Below, one piece after another: positions 12,266 through 23,054 of a stretch of DNA of 64,000 bases (the stretch's first letter is position 1; each line of letters starts with the position of its first letter). The stretch is from Sphaerolaimus hirsutus (lineage: Eukaryota; Nematoda; Chromadorea; Monhysterida; Sphaerolaimidae). The position numbers and the translations under genes were made by a program. The notes under the pieces were generated by a model. That model was not told the origin of the DNA, did no database searches, and was given only the letters and a program-made list of their open reading frames with translations. The stretch lies in NCBI GenBank assembly GCA_964036195.1, contig OZ038451.1, positions 4,902,529 through 4,966,528 of the forward strand, in the 5' to 3' direction.

Positions 12266-12445
12266 TAGTGATGGAATGGCGCCATGTCGCTGGCGCCCTT
12301 TAATGGCGCCAGAGTCATGGCGTCATTGGCGCTTGGCACCCTTTTCTGTGGCGCCATCTGGCCCCTCCCTGGCGCCATTATTTCGAATGGCGCCATGGCG
12401 CCCTCGGCGCCTGACGCCATTTTTCCTGGCGTTTTTTCATCACTA
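12266..12445. mobile_element. hAT-like MITE made of GGCGCC palindromes (TIR TAGTGATG)
   Basis: Ends TAGTGATGGA and CATCACTA, flanked on both sides by the 8-bp duplication ATCACATG (12258-12265 and 12446-12453). The 180-bp interior is mostly reiterated GGCGCCAT and ATGGCGCC palindromes. Related arrays are at 33255-33345, 39265-39357 and in the larger element 56265-57802. Confidence 0.85.
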
Positions 12446-12730
12446 ATCACATGTTCCGGCCAGTTGTGCGGGCGTCTCGTGTACAAATTAGCTCATTGGC
12501 ATGTTTGTAAATATACTCATTCTGTTTGTAGGCGCAAAGTATCCATCCAAAGTTACTTATGTCGAGCGGGATACTTATTCAGCGGCACATTCACCAAAAA
12601 ACGAAAAATATTCCAAGAAGAAAAATTAGTGGGATACAAGCGACTAGGTAATGTTTTTTCCTGGACCGTTTTTGTCACAATCTTGATTTTGTTAACGATG
12701 ACGTCATGATGGAATGTTTATTAAGAGATA

Positions 12731-13530
12731 TCGTAAATCCTCGAATAACTCCCTCCTGTTAGCCGATTGAAGAAAAAATTACTCCCCGCTCGAATAACCC
12801 CCCCCCCACTCTGATGTGTATTTGAAACGTCACATGTATGAAACATGTTTTATGTATGTATTGTAAAAATTTAAGTAATATTCTGCAGTTTATGCTCACT
12901 AGTATTGATTATCAGGGCCGTATCCAAGGGGGGGGCGGGGGGGGCTGCAGCCCCCCCCTTCCCGGGGCGAGACCAGAAAGTGACCAGAAAACGCGACTTT
13001 TTCAACGTCAGCTAAAAAAATTTGGCGCGCAAGCGCGCACTCTTCACTAGACATGACCTATTATCATCAAATTGGCTCCAGGTGGCCACAAATCGTTATA
13101 AATACACTCACTGTTGTGCTTTTTTGCTGTTTTGTATGTATATTTACATACATATACAGTGTTCCATGGCGCTGGCGCCAACGACAATAGCGCCATGGCG
13201 CCATTCCGCCACTATGTAGCTAAAATTTTAGGGGGGGGGGCTGAGCCCCCCCCCCCCTCGCCGTCCTCCGTAAACAAACAGCCCCCCCCCGCTCAAAAAT
13301 CCTGGATACGTCCCTGTTGATTATATTGCGTCACTTATGGAATTTCTATTCCAACTTATGATTTATGAAGCTAGTTTGACCCAATTTACACAGTAAATTG
13401 ATTACGCATTTTGTGCCAAATTCTGACGAAAAAATAACTCCCCCCGCTCGAATAACTCCCCCTTGATTAAGTCCCCCCTCAAAAAATTCTGACGTAAAAT
13501 AACTCCCCGGTGACTCGAGGATATACGGTA
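12731..13530. mobile_element. TA-flanked MITE (CCTCGAATAACTCCC type) with nested hAT-like element
   Basis: Left end GTAAATCCTCGAATAACTCC, right end GACTCGAGGATATACGGTA. It is interrupted by the 404-bp insertion at 12913-13316. Confidence 0.65.
12913..13316. mobile_element. hAT-like non-autonomous element, TIR CAGGGnCGTATCCA
   Basis: Ends CAGGGCCGTATCCAAG and TGGATACGTCCCTG. The perfect 8-bp duplication TTGATTAT flanks both sides (12905-12912 and 13317-13324). Poly-G and poly-C tracts lie at both ends, and a small GGCGCC-rich patch lies inside (about 13165-13210). Confidence 0.88.
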
Positions 13531-13608
13531 TGCGCAGCGTGCGGTCCGCTCCTCTGAGTATCATGCGGTTCGCAGTCCTATTGCATGTGCAATAGTTGAT
13601 TTAATAAT

Positions 13609-13848
13609 AGCCATACACACTAGTTGACAAAGACACCAAATGTCAACTGGTCCCGATCCCAATTCAAAGTTTGCTGACGAGCGGATGAATGACGTTCAAA
13701 TGTGAAGGTATTGAATCATGTTCCCAGTTGACGTAGTGTTGAAAAAAAGTACTGCGGTATTTATGTGCGATGTACTGTTATTTACTTGTCCATCTTCTAA
13801 TTTGTATGGGAAACCAGTTGACATTTGCTGTCAGTGTCAGCTAGTATC
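13609..13848. mobile_element. MITE with CTAGTTGACA...CCAAATGTCAACTGG ends
   Basis: The left half (ACTAGTTGACAAAGACACC...) and right half (CCAGTTGACATTTG...GTCAGCTAG) are inverted. The same family is at 20308-20474 and split across 22247-22317 / 23860-23945. Confidence 0.6.
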
Positions 13849-15835
13849 ATTGTTTAGAGTTTTAGCAACTACCTACTTCGCTTCGAGCGAGCACCTGATT
13901 TAATTCGGGAGGCGTGCGTGCCCGACGCGCCCGACGGGGGTGCACTGATACGCACATCTGCCCTAATGTCATTGCGCAACTTTTTTCACTTGACTCATAT
14001 CTGAAAATCACTTGAAAAAGTGTCAAGTGAAAAAAACGGGCAAATGTGCGTAACGGGCAGATGTGCGTATCAGGCCTGCCTCGCGCCCGACACGACCGTA
14101 ACGCCCGGCACGCCCGACAAGTGCAAATAAATCAATATGATGATCGACTTCAAAACGAATTTGATGGCACGATTGATAAAAAACGATTTGTCGAAAGGAT
14201 TTTCAAATCATTGCGAAATGGTAATTTGTACTTAGTACAAGAGCATTCAAAGTCGCAATTACGCGGCAAATGGCCGAATTTAGCGACTTTAAACGCGTTT
14301 TTACAAAAGTCGGTGTCGCAATAATGTGGAAAACATCTACCCACTTTTTAGTAAGGTAGTAAGTAGACTAGGTGTTTTCTCTATATTCTCCCACACCTTC
14401 TGTGTATACAAAGCGCACAAACTCACCTATTAGGACCGCAAAATAGGAGTACTCGATGGGTATGAATTGTGTATTTTACTTGCATTTGGCTTTTGAGGTC
14501 TGAGTCAAGTAAACCTAATTGAATTGAATCTAGGGTAGATGCATCGTTTTTCAATTTTATCGATCGAGCCAACCAATTATTTATGTGTCGAAATCGATCA
14601 TTATATGGATTAATTTACATTTGTCGGGCACGCCTTCCATCCTAATGAAATCTGGGGAATGGGATATTTCGAGGGGTGGTATCAATTCTAGGTACCGTAT
14701 TTCTTCTAATAGAATGTCACTGACATTTTAAAGAATGACGATTCGTAGAGTTCATTCAACATCTTATGTTAAAATAGCACCAGATCAATGGACCAAAGCA
14801 ACTAAATCGCGGCGACCACTGATATTTTTCAATTTTTTATCCATTTGGCACAATTCCAGCACTATCTGTATCTGTACTTTCTATTGGAAACCCGCCCTTC
14901 TATTGGAAACCCGCCCTTCTATTAGAAGAAATACGGTGCGTCTAAATGTAGGCTACGCTATGATAAACATAAGGCATGATCACCACGCTAATGAAATCAT
15001 GTTCATGTGATACTTGCTTTTATCCTGTGCGAGTATGTACGTGATTTATCAACTTGTTGCCTATCATTACCTGGCAGTCATATTATTTAGACAAATTGTA
15101 AGCTTGTAGGACAAATTGCTCATTGATCATAACTTTGGTCGTGTTTGATCTATCGTAGTCTAATTAAGTCCTGTGACTTTTGTAACTTTGTTACTTTTGC
15201 TACCGTTTATAACTAAAATAGGTTTATAAATACATTTATATAGTAGCTCAAAATAAGAGAAAATAGGCGATGAGGTGTTTGTGGCTATTTTTAGTTACTT
15301 TAGCTAGTAGTATTTTTTGCATTGTGGGCTGCCATTTTTAGATAAATGTATATAAAAACAGCAAAGTGGCTCGATGCTCTATGCTCATTAGCTAGATTTG
15401 AAAAAGCCGCTTTTTATTTTGTTGAAAGCAATGGCGCACACGCATTCTAAATGTGCATAAAGCTCAAAAAAGCTTATAAATGGAAGCCAATACATTTTCG
15501 TGGTGTCTCATTTTTCACGGTAGATTTTAGAAAATGGGCGAACAAGCGCAGAGCGCATCACCGTGAAATAAACCATTATCAGTCAGTATAAAATTGAAAA
15601 AAATGAAAAATACTATATTTTTTTGGTCATTAAAGTCATTTTGTCGAAATCCATATCTTTCCAGCCATTTTAAAGCAAAATTTGTCGAAGCGTTGCGATC
15701 TTCGAACTTGTGAATTAAAATTGCCGCATTGCCATGCCATTAGCGATGTATTTCGAAGTGATTGAGATTCACATCGTGACATGAGTTATGGCGGCCAAAA
15801 TTCCAGCATATTGTTCGGTAAAAAGGGAGTAATGT
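13849..15835. other. Intergenic sequence with a small MITE, no convincing gene
   Basis: A CCCGACGCGCC-type reiteration lies at about 13905-14125. An inverted-repeat element lies at 14694-14941, from ACCGTATTTCTTCTAATAGA to TCTATTAGAAGAAATACGGT, with a partial relative at about 53010-53097. A 92-codon open frame (14046-14324) has no recognisable feature. The rest is AT-rich. Confidence 0.5.
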
Positions 15836-16220
15836 ACCGCAAATTCTCGAATAAGTACCCCCTCGAATAACTCCCCCTGTTGGTGAGGTGATGGCAAAAT
15901 AACTCCCCCTCGAATGACCTCCCCCCTCTTGATTAACTCCCCCTCTGGATGAAAAAGCTATAATACAAAACTACAAACTACAGCATTGACAGCAGATACA
16001 TAGTCTGTATGCCGAGTATACACATTTTTGTTGTTGTTGGACACTGAAATACCTGAATTACACGAGTTGACCGACTGCATCCATACAATGAACCAAGTTT
16101 AAGTTTTTTGTGGAAAAAATAACTTCCCCCTGGAATAACTCCCCCCTTGAATAACCCCCCCCCCCTCAAAAAAGTCTGACGATAAAATAACTCCCCTGGG
16201 GACTTATTCGAGGATCTAGG
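15836..16220. mobile_element. TA-flanked MITE (TCTCGAATAAGTACCCC type)
   Basis: Left TACCGCAAATTCTCGAATAA, right GACTTATTCGAGGATCTAGG, with repeated GAATAACTCCCC modules between. No coding capacity. Confidence 0.7.
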
Positions 16221-16920
16221 GTATTTCTTGTGTGTACTCAATGTGTGTATGGCTAATCTCAATCCGCCTTGGTAGTAGTTCCAAGCTGATGAGCCTTGGA
16301 AAGCGCTCTCGCTTGGCTCCATTTCCCCCGCGGGTGTATCGCTCGGGGTAATTGCCGGTTGAAAGCGTAAAAAGCTTTTATCTATCCCGCCCGTGTGAGA
16401 AACTCTGATGGGGGCTGGCGGTGGAAATGTTTTTGGAAAAAGTGTTAATTTTTATCTGAGGGGAATTTTTCCCGAAAATTGTTTTTGAATTTTCTGATTT
16501 TTTGAATACTTCTTGAATTTTCGAATTATTTTCACTTAATTTTTGCATTTTCGAATTTTCCATCTTTGTGTTTTGCAGCCTTCCAAGCTGTTACAACAAG
16601 CGCATTTGCGCATTTATGTTTCGCCGCTATGGATAGATTTGTGTGAAGTTGATGTTTTGATTTGTGTTTCTTCATTTTATACATATTTTTAAATAAAAAA
16701 AATTCGAAAACATTTTTGTTTGCCACCGCAAATGATGGTACACACTTCGGCGCGTATTTCATGCCGTCTGAACGCCGCGCACATCGCTCTATTCCGATTT
16801 TAGATTCCGGCTTAGAATTACCTAGAATTGTTTTAGACTTTGACGTGTGTGTGTGTTTTTGACGTTCAGATCTTTTGTCGGTATATTTATTGGAATTTGT
16901 CGACGCAATCGACTGTAAAT

Positions 16921-17090
16921 ACCGTCTTTCCTCGAAATACCCCCCCCCCCCCGAGGGGGTGGTTAACTATTTTGCCATGATAATTTGAAATGGGGTAATT
17001 TTTCGAATATATTTTTTTCTACAGCTTACTCACTATTTGTAAATTTCGAGAAGTGGGGGTGTAATAAAGGGGGATTTGAGGAAATACGTT
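16921..17090. mobile_element. Short TA-flanked MITE copy (CCTCGAAATACCCC type)
   Basis: Left ACCGTCTTTCCTCGAAATAC, right GGGATTTGAGGAAATACG. A compact 170-bp version of the family. Confidence 0.6.
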
Positions 17091-17104
17091 GTTTTTGGCA
17101 TATA

Positions 17105-17954
17105 AACACCTTCCCGGTCACGTCCGGCACCCTATTTTTGATTTTATATGTCACATCCTATCTCCAGTTCTAGGTTGCGCCAAAAGCTGAAACTTGGGGG
17201 AGATATTGGCGAAACCTCCCTCTACTTTGCATGAATTGGGGAGGGGGGGGGGGTCGCGGCGATCCCTCTCAGGGTGGGTCGCCTGAAGTGCAAATTTTTT
17301 TTGGCTTTATTGGTGTCCTGCACAGGTCCGGCACCCACTTATTTCTGATCTGTGAGAGGGGTATAAATCTAAAATTTTGGATGTGTTACCAACACCCCTC
17401 CCCTACTTTACACTATTCAATAATGTGAGATTAATCTCAAAAATTTCTAAAAAAATTATCTTATTCTCTGAAAAACACCACCCCCAATAGATGAATGACA
17501 AAAAATTCACTTTTTGTAACTTTTTTTATTAGATACTTGAAGAGCTGGTTTAAGATACTTTAATGGGAAGGGTTTCATGTTTAAAGTTATGTAAAGAACC
17601 CTACCTCTCAAATGCCTGCATTGTGAAATTTACTTAGGGGGAATTTCAAAGTGTAAATTTTGCTAAATTTTTGTTCCTGCAATGATGTCATTATGATGTC
17701 ATAAAATTCCCCCCAAGTAAATTTTGCAATGCAGCCAAAACAGCGGGACACTAAAACAGCCAATAAAATTTTTGCGCTTAGCGCGACCCACCCTGTAAGG
17801 GGTCGCCGCGACCCCCCCCCCAATTCATGCGAAGTAGAGGCGGGTTGCGCCTATATCTCCCCCAAGTTTCAGCTTCTGGTGCGCCCTAGAACTGGAGATA
17901 GGATGTCACAAGTAAAATCATAAATAGGGTGCTGGACGTGACCGGGAAGGTGTT
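17105..17954. mobile_element. Tc1/mariner-like MITE, TIR AACACCTTCCCGGTCACGTC
   Basis: 850 bp bounded by AACACCTTCCCGG... and ...CCGGGAAGGTGTT with TA on both sides. It has a second internal inverted repeat around a GGTCCGGCACCC motif and TTACTTAGGGGGAATTTC-type arms. Relatives are at 39669-39980 (where an empty site proves the TA duplication) and about 47190-48111. Confidence 0.82.
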
Positions 17955-18061
17955 TACAAATAGTAGGGTACAGCTTTCGACCTCTTTTTATTAGTTAATT
18001 CGCCGAATTGTACAAAATGTGTCAAAGCGAAAACAAGTAACCATTTACGTAGATTTAGACT

Positions 18062-18480
18062 TACCGTATTACCTCGAAATACCCCCAGGGGGTTTATTAT
18101 TTCGCCAGCAAAATTTGAGGGGGGATAATTCGAGGGGGGGTCTATTATGTCGCCAGAAATTTTCGGAAATTCCCCATACACAGACGTAGAAAAATCAAAC
18201 AATCACATAGATTTATATGTGTTTATAGGCATATATTACTGTATATACACCAAAACCCTTCCCTAACGTCACGTAATCATCAGTGTTAACGTGTGTTCTG
18301 CATAGTACAGATCACAAACTGCGGTATTTGTCGTGTCGTTCACGTGACACTCAATTGTAGGGGGGGGGGTATTTCGAGGGGGGGGGGGGTTTATTATTTC
18401 CTCAGCCGAAATTTAGGGGGGGTATTTCGAGGGGGGGGGGGGGTTAATTCAAGGGGGGATAATTCGAGGTAATACGGTAG
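18062..18480. mobile_element. TA-flanked MITE (ACCGTATTACCTCGAAATACC)
   Basis: Left TACCGTATTACCTCGAAATA, right AATTCGAGGTAATACGGTA, about 420 bp. Subterminal repeated ATTCGAGGGGGG modules include long G-runs. Close relatives are at 42539-42961 and 54479-54916. Confidence 0.8.
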
Positions 18481-18585
18481 GTGTTATTTTTTCTGCGTAT
18501 CGCAGGTTTTTTTCTGACATGTGAGAAATGCTGCAGAAAGTCACTTGCACGCTCAAAACCGTGAATCGAATTTGCCCCCGACAGG

Positions 18586-18763
18586 GCATCCGCACCCTAT
18601 TGAGTGTAAAGCGAAGTGTCAAATTTCATGTAAAATGTCATACAAATTTGTCAAATGTCATGCAAAGTGTTAAAAGTTCAGTAATAAAATCGTTTAAATT
18701 TCGATTGACATTTCGCATGACATTTTCCACTAGACTTTTTACACTTTACAGGGCGCGGGACTG
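18586..18763 (+). mobile_element. Introner-family element, upstream of an exon
   Basis: Subterminal GTCAAATGTCATGCAAAGTG motifs with an inverted copy, ending TTTACAGGGCGCGGGACTG. Near-identical TGCCCCC(G/A) flanks suggest a decayed target duplication. It lies about 100 bp upstream of the exon starting at 18869, so it is probably intronic here. Confidence 0.6.
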
Positions 18764-18868
18764 CCCCCAAACCAACCCCCAACCCTCAGTCTTCACACAT
18801 CATTTTCCCCACACTCAAAACCTGCCCACATCTCAACATCCATCAATATCCACCCGCGTTCCCCCCAG

Positions 18869-21532
18869 CCTCCTCGCGCCCGCCGACGGGGGGCGGGGCC
18901 GAGCCGAGCGCCACCAGCGGCGAAATGCACAGCATCGTGTCCGTGAACGCGGTCAGACGGGCCAATAGCTTCGATGGAAGTTTGTGGGGGGATACAGTAA
19001 TCTTTGGATTGTAGCCCCTTGGGGGGTTGAGGGTGATTGGTTGTTGTAGGGGGGGGGGGGGATTATATTTGAATCTTCCCTTCCTAGTAAGTTTTACTTG
19101 CCGCTCTATTGGAGGTGCTGTTCAATTGGAGATGCCATTCTATTGGATCACATTACAATGACAACACCAACCTGACACCCCTCGCCCTCAAATACACCCC
19201 CCGAATAATCCCTCCCCCTCAAAAACCACCTAAATAATCCCTGCGCCTCAAATACCCCCAAGTAATCCCAGCGCCTCAAATACCCCCAAGTAATCCCTTC
19301 CCACTCAAACAAACCCTTGCAAAATCCCCCATCAAATCCCCCCAAGTAATCCGACCCCCCTAAAATACCCCAGCCAAACCACCCCGCTCAAACACCACCC
19401 CGGTTCACAGGTGTCCTACTGACAGTACCGTGTGCCAGCGCGGACATGAGCCGACTGGAAGCGGCTACTTACGAACTGCAACCGGTGGTCAGTCACGGTA
19501 AAGAGAGCAGCAACGACAGGGGCCACAACAGGACTAGAGTCGGCGACCCCCGTTGGTTCGGGGGGGGGGGGTCCATCACAATGTCTGCAAATATCTGAGA
19601 AATGAATTTCTGTCCAATTCGTCCAAGTCGAAAAGTCCAAATTTTGAAAATTTCAAGTTAGGTCCGGAAACCGCGTGGGTTGCTTTTGGGCTAAAAGTCG
19701 GCTAGTCCACCTTGTGCAGCCTTTTTTGTTGGGAAAAGAAAGCAAGATATTTTTAAGTCCATTATTGGCACCGATTTCTAAAAGTCGACAAGTTCATAAA
19801 TGGCAGATTTATCGCGACCGGTGGACAACGTTTGTGGACTTTGTCGACTTTTAGAATTAGATGCATCTAATAGTTTCTCACTTCCAAACAGCTTATCGCC
19901 AGCGACACGATTCGACGCAGTACAAAGCTGGTTCTACGTTGGCTTTAGGCGGGCATCGTTCCAGATATTTTGGCAGATTGCCAACTGTGGTTTGTTTACC
20001 TTATGAGTTAAACGTGAACACAAATACCTGTCACTTGAGTTGCCACTTTTTCACGACTTGTCCATTTGCGGATTTGGCACAAGTTGTAAATATTTGCCGA
20101 ACAGCGACAAAAACTTCTATCACAACATGCGCCACAAATATATTTTTGATCATACCGCCGCGCCGCATTATCATAAGATGCGTGGATGCGCTGAGAGTTT
20201 GGATGCGCTGAGGCACACCGTCTGTGTGGACCAATTATGTGCGCAGAACGCCGACATTTTCATGCTATGAGTCGCTTATCATGCGCCCTACGCGCACCAT
20301 ACGTTCTAATGGCCCCACACGCTAGTTGACATCGACACTAAATGTCAACTGGTGCCGATCCCGATTCAAAGCTTGCTGACGAGCCGACGAACGACGTTCA
20401 AACGCAATCTTTTAATTGGGATCGGCACCAGTTGACATTTGGTGTCGATTTCAACTGGCGTGTGTGGGCCCATTCCAACGAATCCGGTACCTACCCCACC
20501 CCCAATTTTCAGTTGACCCACGAGTCTCTATCTCGGCGCATTTCCCCCTCCCTATCCGTTTTGCCCACTGGCAGCGGATTTGAACAAGGCACAGATGCGA
20601 GTGCCTTAACGCTCAGACGCGCCTCGGAGAATGTTCCCAGTGTGCAGTGAGTTTTGAAGGGTTATGGTGGTTTTTGTTGGGTGTTTGGAGATTAAGAGCC
20701 CCGGGGGTTATTTTGGTGGTTATTTTTGATTTTGGTATATCCTTTTGTCTGGTGTGACGCTTTTGATTAACCATCTAGCCGTACGACCAGGCAATATTAA
20801 TAGATTTGCTGAAGCGTAACATTTACCTACTTAATTGATTTTTCGACTCCTTTTTGTGCTTCTCAGAATTCGCAGAATATAAATAAATCTAAACCTACAT
20901 CTTTTTTCAAATTACTACCGTATATCCCTGAAAAACGCCCTGCTTCAAATAAATCCTTTGGTAAATTTCTTCTCGAATAACTACTTCACCTGTAGTGAGG
21001 GGCGGTATAAAACTCTGACAAAAACTATGATAATATGCAAATAATTCACAAGTACTGCTCCGTCAAAAACTTGCCATGAAAAACCACTCCCCGTGTGTGG
21101 GGGGCTTATTGGAGGACCCCCTCAATCCCCCCATTCAACCCCAGCCGCGGAATCTACGCGACTCGCGCGTCGGGCACGTTCGCCGGCGGCCCCTACGCGC
21201 TGCCCTTGCCGCCGCCCAGGTGCCAATCCCGGACCCTGTAAAACGCCCTGTAAAATGTCAAATGTCACGCAAACTGTCAAAATTCATGTAAAATGCCCTG
21301 CAAAATGGCAAACGAGTTGCCATTTTGCCGGGCATTTTCCATGACTTTTGACACTTTGCGTAAAATGACACTTGACATTTTACATAGCATTTTACAGGGT
21401 GCGGGACTGCCGCCCAGCTCGTTGGCCGGCGACCGCCTGTCGGACAGCACCGACGACGCGACGTCGAGGCGGCGCAGCGGCGACAGCCGCGACAGCAAGA
21501 ATAATAACGAGCACTTTAATCTGACGAATACG
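18869..21532 (+). CDS. Partial spliced gene for a Ser/Arg-rich protein, interrupted by an introner
   Basis: Coding exons stand out as GC-rich islands in AT-rich DNA. Proposed exons: 18869-18979 (phase 1 end), 19411-19497, 20513-20646 (ends before GTGAGT), 21145-21219 and 21418-21532. The last three join in phase. The frame runs from ...LTHESLSRR through RRASEN and PYALPLPPPSSLAG to SRRRSGDSRDS and NNNEHFNLTN. The 19497/20513 junction does not match in phase, so an exon is missing or that donor is wrong. There are several RRxS sites of the kind basic-directed kinases use, and no membrane segment. It resembles a flexible cytoplasmic linker, but I do not recognise the family. Start and end of the gene are unknown. 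Confidence 0.6.
19800..20270 (+). other. Cys/His-rich open frames, possible degraded coding sequence
   Basis: Two short frames look more protein-like than their surroundings. One (19800-20006) starts MADLSRPVDNVCGLCRLL. The other (20040-20270) contains CGFGTSC and paired His/Cys residues that could be zinc ligands. No splice sites or homology were established. They lie between proposed exons of the Ser/Arg-rich gene and could be part of an inserted element. Confidence 0.25.
20308..20474. mobile_element. 167-bp MITE with long terminal inverted repeats
   Basis: The two ~60-bp ends are nearly perfect inverted copies, from AATGGCCCCACACGC to GCGTGTGTGGGCCCATT. It contains the CTAGTTGACAT...CCAGTTGACATTTGG core shared with 13609-13848. 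Confidence 0.85.
20900..21115. mobile_element. Degraded TA-flanked MITE
   Basis: Left TACCGTATATCCCTGAAAAA with TCAAATAAATCC modules, and a right part GGGGGCTTATTGGAGG. A weak copy of the CTCGAATAA subfamily, just upstream of the exon at 21145. Confidence 0.45.
21220..21417 (+). mobile_element. Introner: MITE functioning as a 198-bp intron
   Basis: Inverted-repeat element from GTGCCAATCCCGGACCCTG to CAGGGTGCGGGACT. It is flanked by the perfect repeat GCCGCCCAG (21211-21219 and 21409-21417). GT is the first dinucleotide after the left copy; AG is the end of the right copy. Removing GT...AG leaves one GCCGCCCAG and an open frame reading ...LPPPSSLAGD.... The whole intron is therefore the transposon plus one target duplication, and the acceptor came from the host site. 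The youngest-looking introner in the window. Confidence 0.88.
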
Positions 21533-21771
21533 GTAGCGGCGGTTTGTTTGGGGGGGGGGGTTGTTTGATTCTGGACCACCTAGATGTATTTGGAATGTTG
21601 ACAGTGGTTGAAAAGAGAGAATAACTCGAATTTGTCGGAATTCTTTTTGTGGATGCGGTGCGACGATTTTGACGTATTTAATCGCCACGCTTAATTTGCG
21701 CTCGGTTTTACCAAAACATTTTTTACTTTATTTGAGTGCCCATTGAGATGTAACTTGAAAGCAGGTACCGT

Positions 21772-22063
21772 ATTTGCTTGAATAGTCCCACATCGAATAA
21801 TTACCCCCTCTTGAATAGTTCCCCCTGTTAGAATAGTGAGGAAAGAATAATCACCCCTCGAATAATTCCCGCCTGCAGGCATATGATTAATTTTTTGCGT
21901 CATATTGATTAATCTTATTTCATTAATAACACTTATTTGAAAATTTTGACGAAAATAATAATCCCCCCCGTGAATAATCACCTTTTGAATAGCCGCTCCC
22001 CTCAAAAAAGGGTAACGAAAAAAGAATTCCCCAATTCCAGAGGAATTTTCGAGCAAATCCGGT
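21772..22063. mobile_element. TA-flanked MITE (GCTTGAATAGTCCC type)
   Basis: Left TACCGTATTTGCTTGAATAG, right TTTTCGAGCAAATCCGGTA, with repeated GAATAATCACCCC modules. About 290 bp. Confidence 0.65.
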
Positions 22064-22345
22064 ATTTAGATATTTTTTTGCATCTTAGCAATATATAGGT
22101 ATTCCCTTTAGGTATAGTCAAGGTATTCCTTCAGACATGTCCCGTCCGATTTTATGCCACCAGGAAAGTGTTATGGTCGAAATTCATTCGAAATAAAATA
22201 ATTGTCCTAGTCTTTAATGTCGGTTTGCAGTCACCCACCCCATTTGTTTAACGCTCTAGTTGACAAGGACACCAAATGTCAACTGGTTCCGATCCCAATT
22301 CGAAGCTTGTTGACGAGTAACACTTAGCATGATTGTATTAATACC

Positions 22346-23054
22346 TAGGGTTCAAACGATATATCGTATCGAATATCGAATATCGGATATCGACCATTTT
22401 TAAATATCGAATATCGAATATCGATATCGAAAATTTTGAAAAAATATCGAATATCGAAAAAAATTTCGATATATCGAACCTATATTGTGTCCCTAAAAAA
22501 GTTATCATTTTCATTTTGAGATATTTATGATTGATCTGATGTGCTTGATCTGATCTGAGAATTGTATTAGATGAGTAAAAGTACAGTACTTATAATGACA
22601 TTTTTGTTGGAGTGCTAAATTTGAAGCCAGAAAATGCTGATATTCTATTTTTTGCAACATGCCCTTAAGCAATCAGGTTATCAGTATGAACTGTAATATC
22701 TACCAACTGTTTTTTGTCTGATACACATTGATTCATCATGTTTTTTCTACATGTTCTACTTTTGAGTGATGTAAACCTTGTTAAAATCACTTGTACCATT
22801 CACATTTAACTAAATAGATGATTAACCATGCGTGCAACCACAAAACCGAAAACACAACTGTCACTTGAAATATGCCTTGCTATACCAAAAGCAAATCGCA
22901 ATATCGAATATCGAAAATATCGAATATCGAATATCGACCATTTTTTAATATCGAATATCGATATCGAGGTCCCATATCGTATCGATATCGAATATCGAGT
23001 TTCAGAAAAAAATATCGAATATCGATATCGAAAAGTCATATCGTTTGAACCCTA
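22346..23054. mobile_element. hAT-like element filled with ATATCGAAT reiterations
   Basis: Ends TAGGGTTCAAACGATAT and ATATCGTTTGAACCCTA, with the 8-bp duplication TTAATACC on both sides (22338-22345 and 23055-23062). Both subterminal regions are arrays of ATCGAATATCG. Open frames through them are repeat translations. 709 bp, inserted inside an older CTAGTTGACA-type MITE whose halves lie at 22247-22317 and 23860-23945. Confidence 0.88.

Noticed and set aside
14046..14324. 92-codon plus-strand frame with plausible composition
   Set aside because: Isolated, starts inside a CCCGACGCGC reiteration, and no splice partner or recognisable feature was found.
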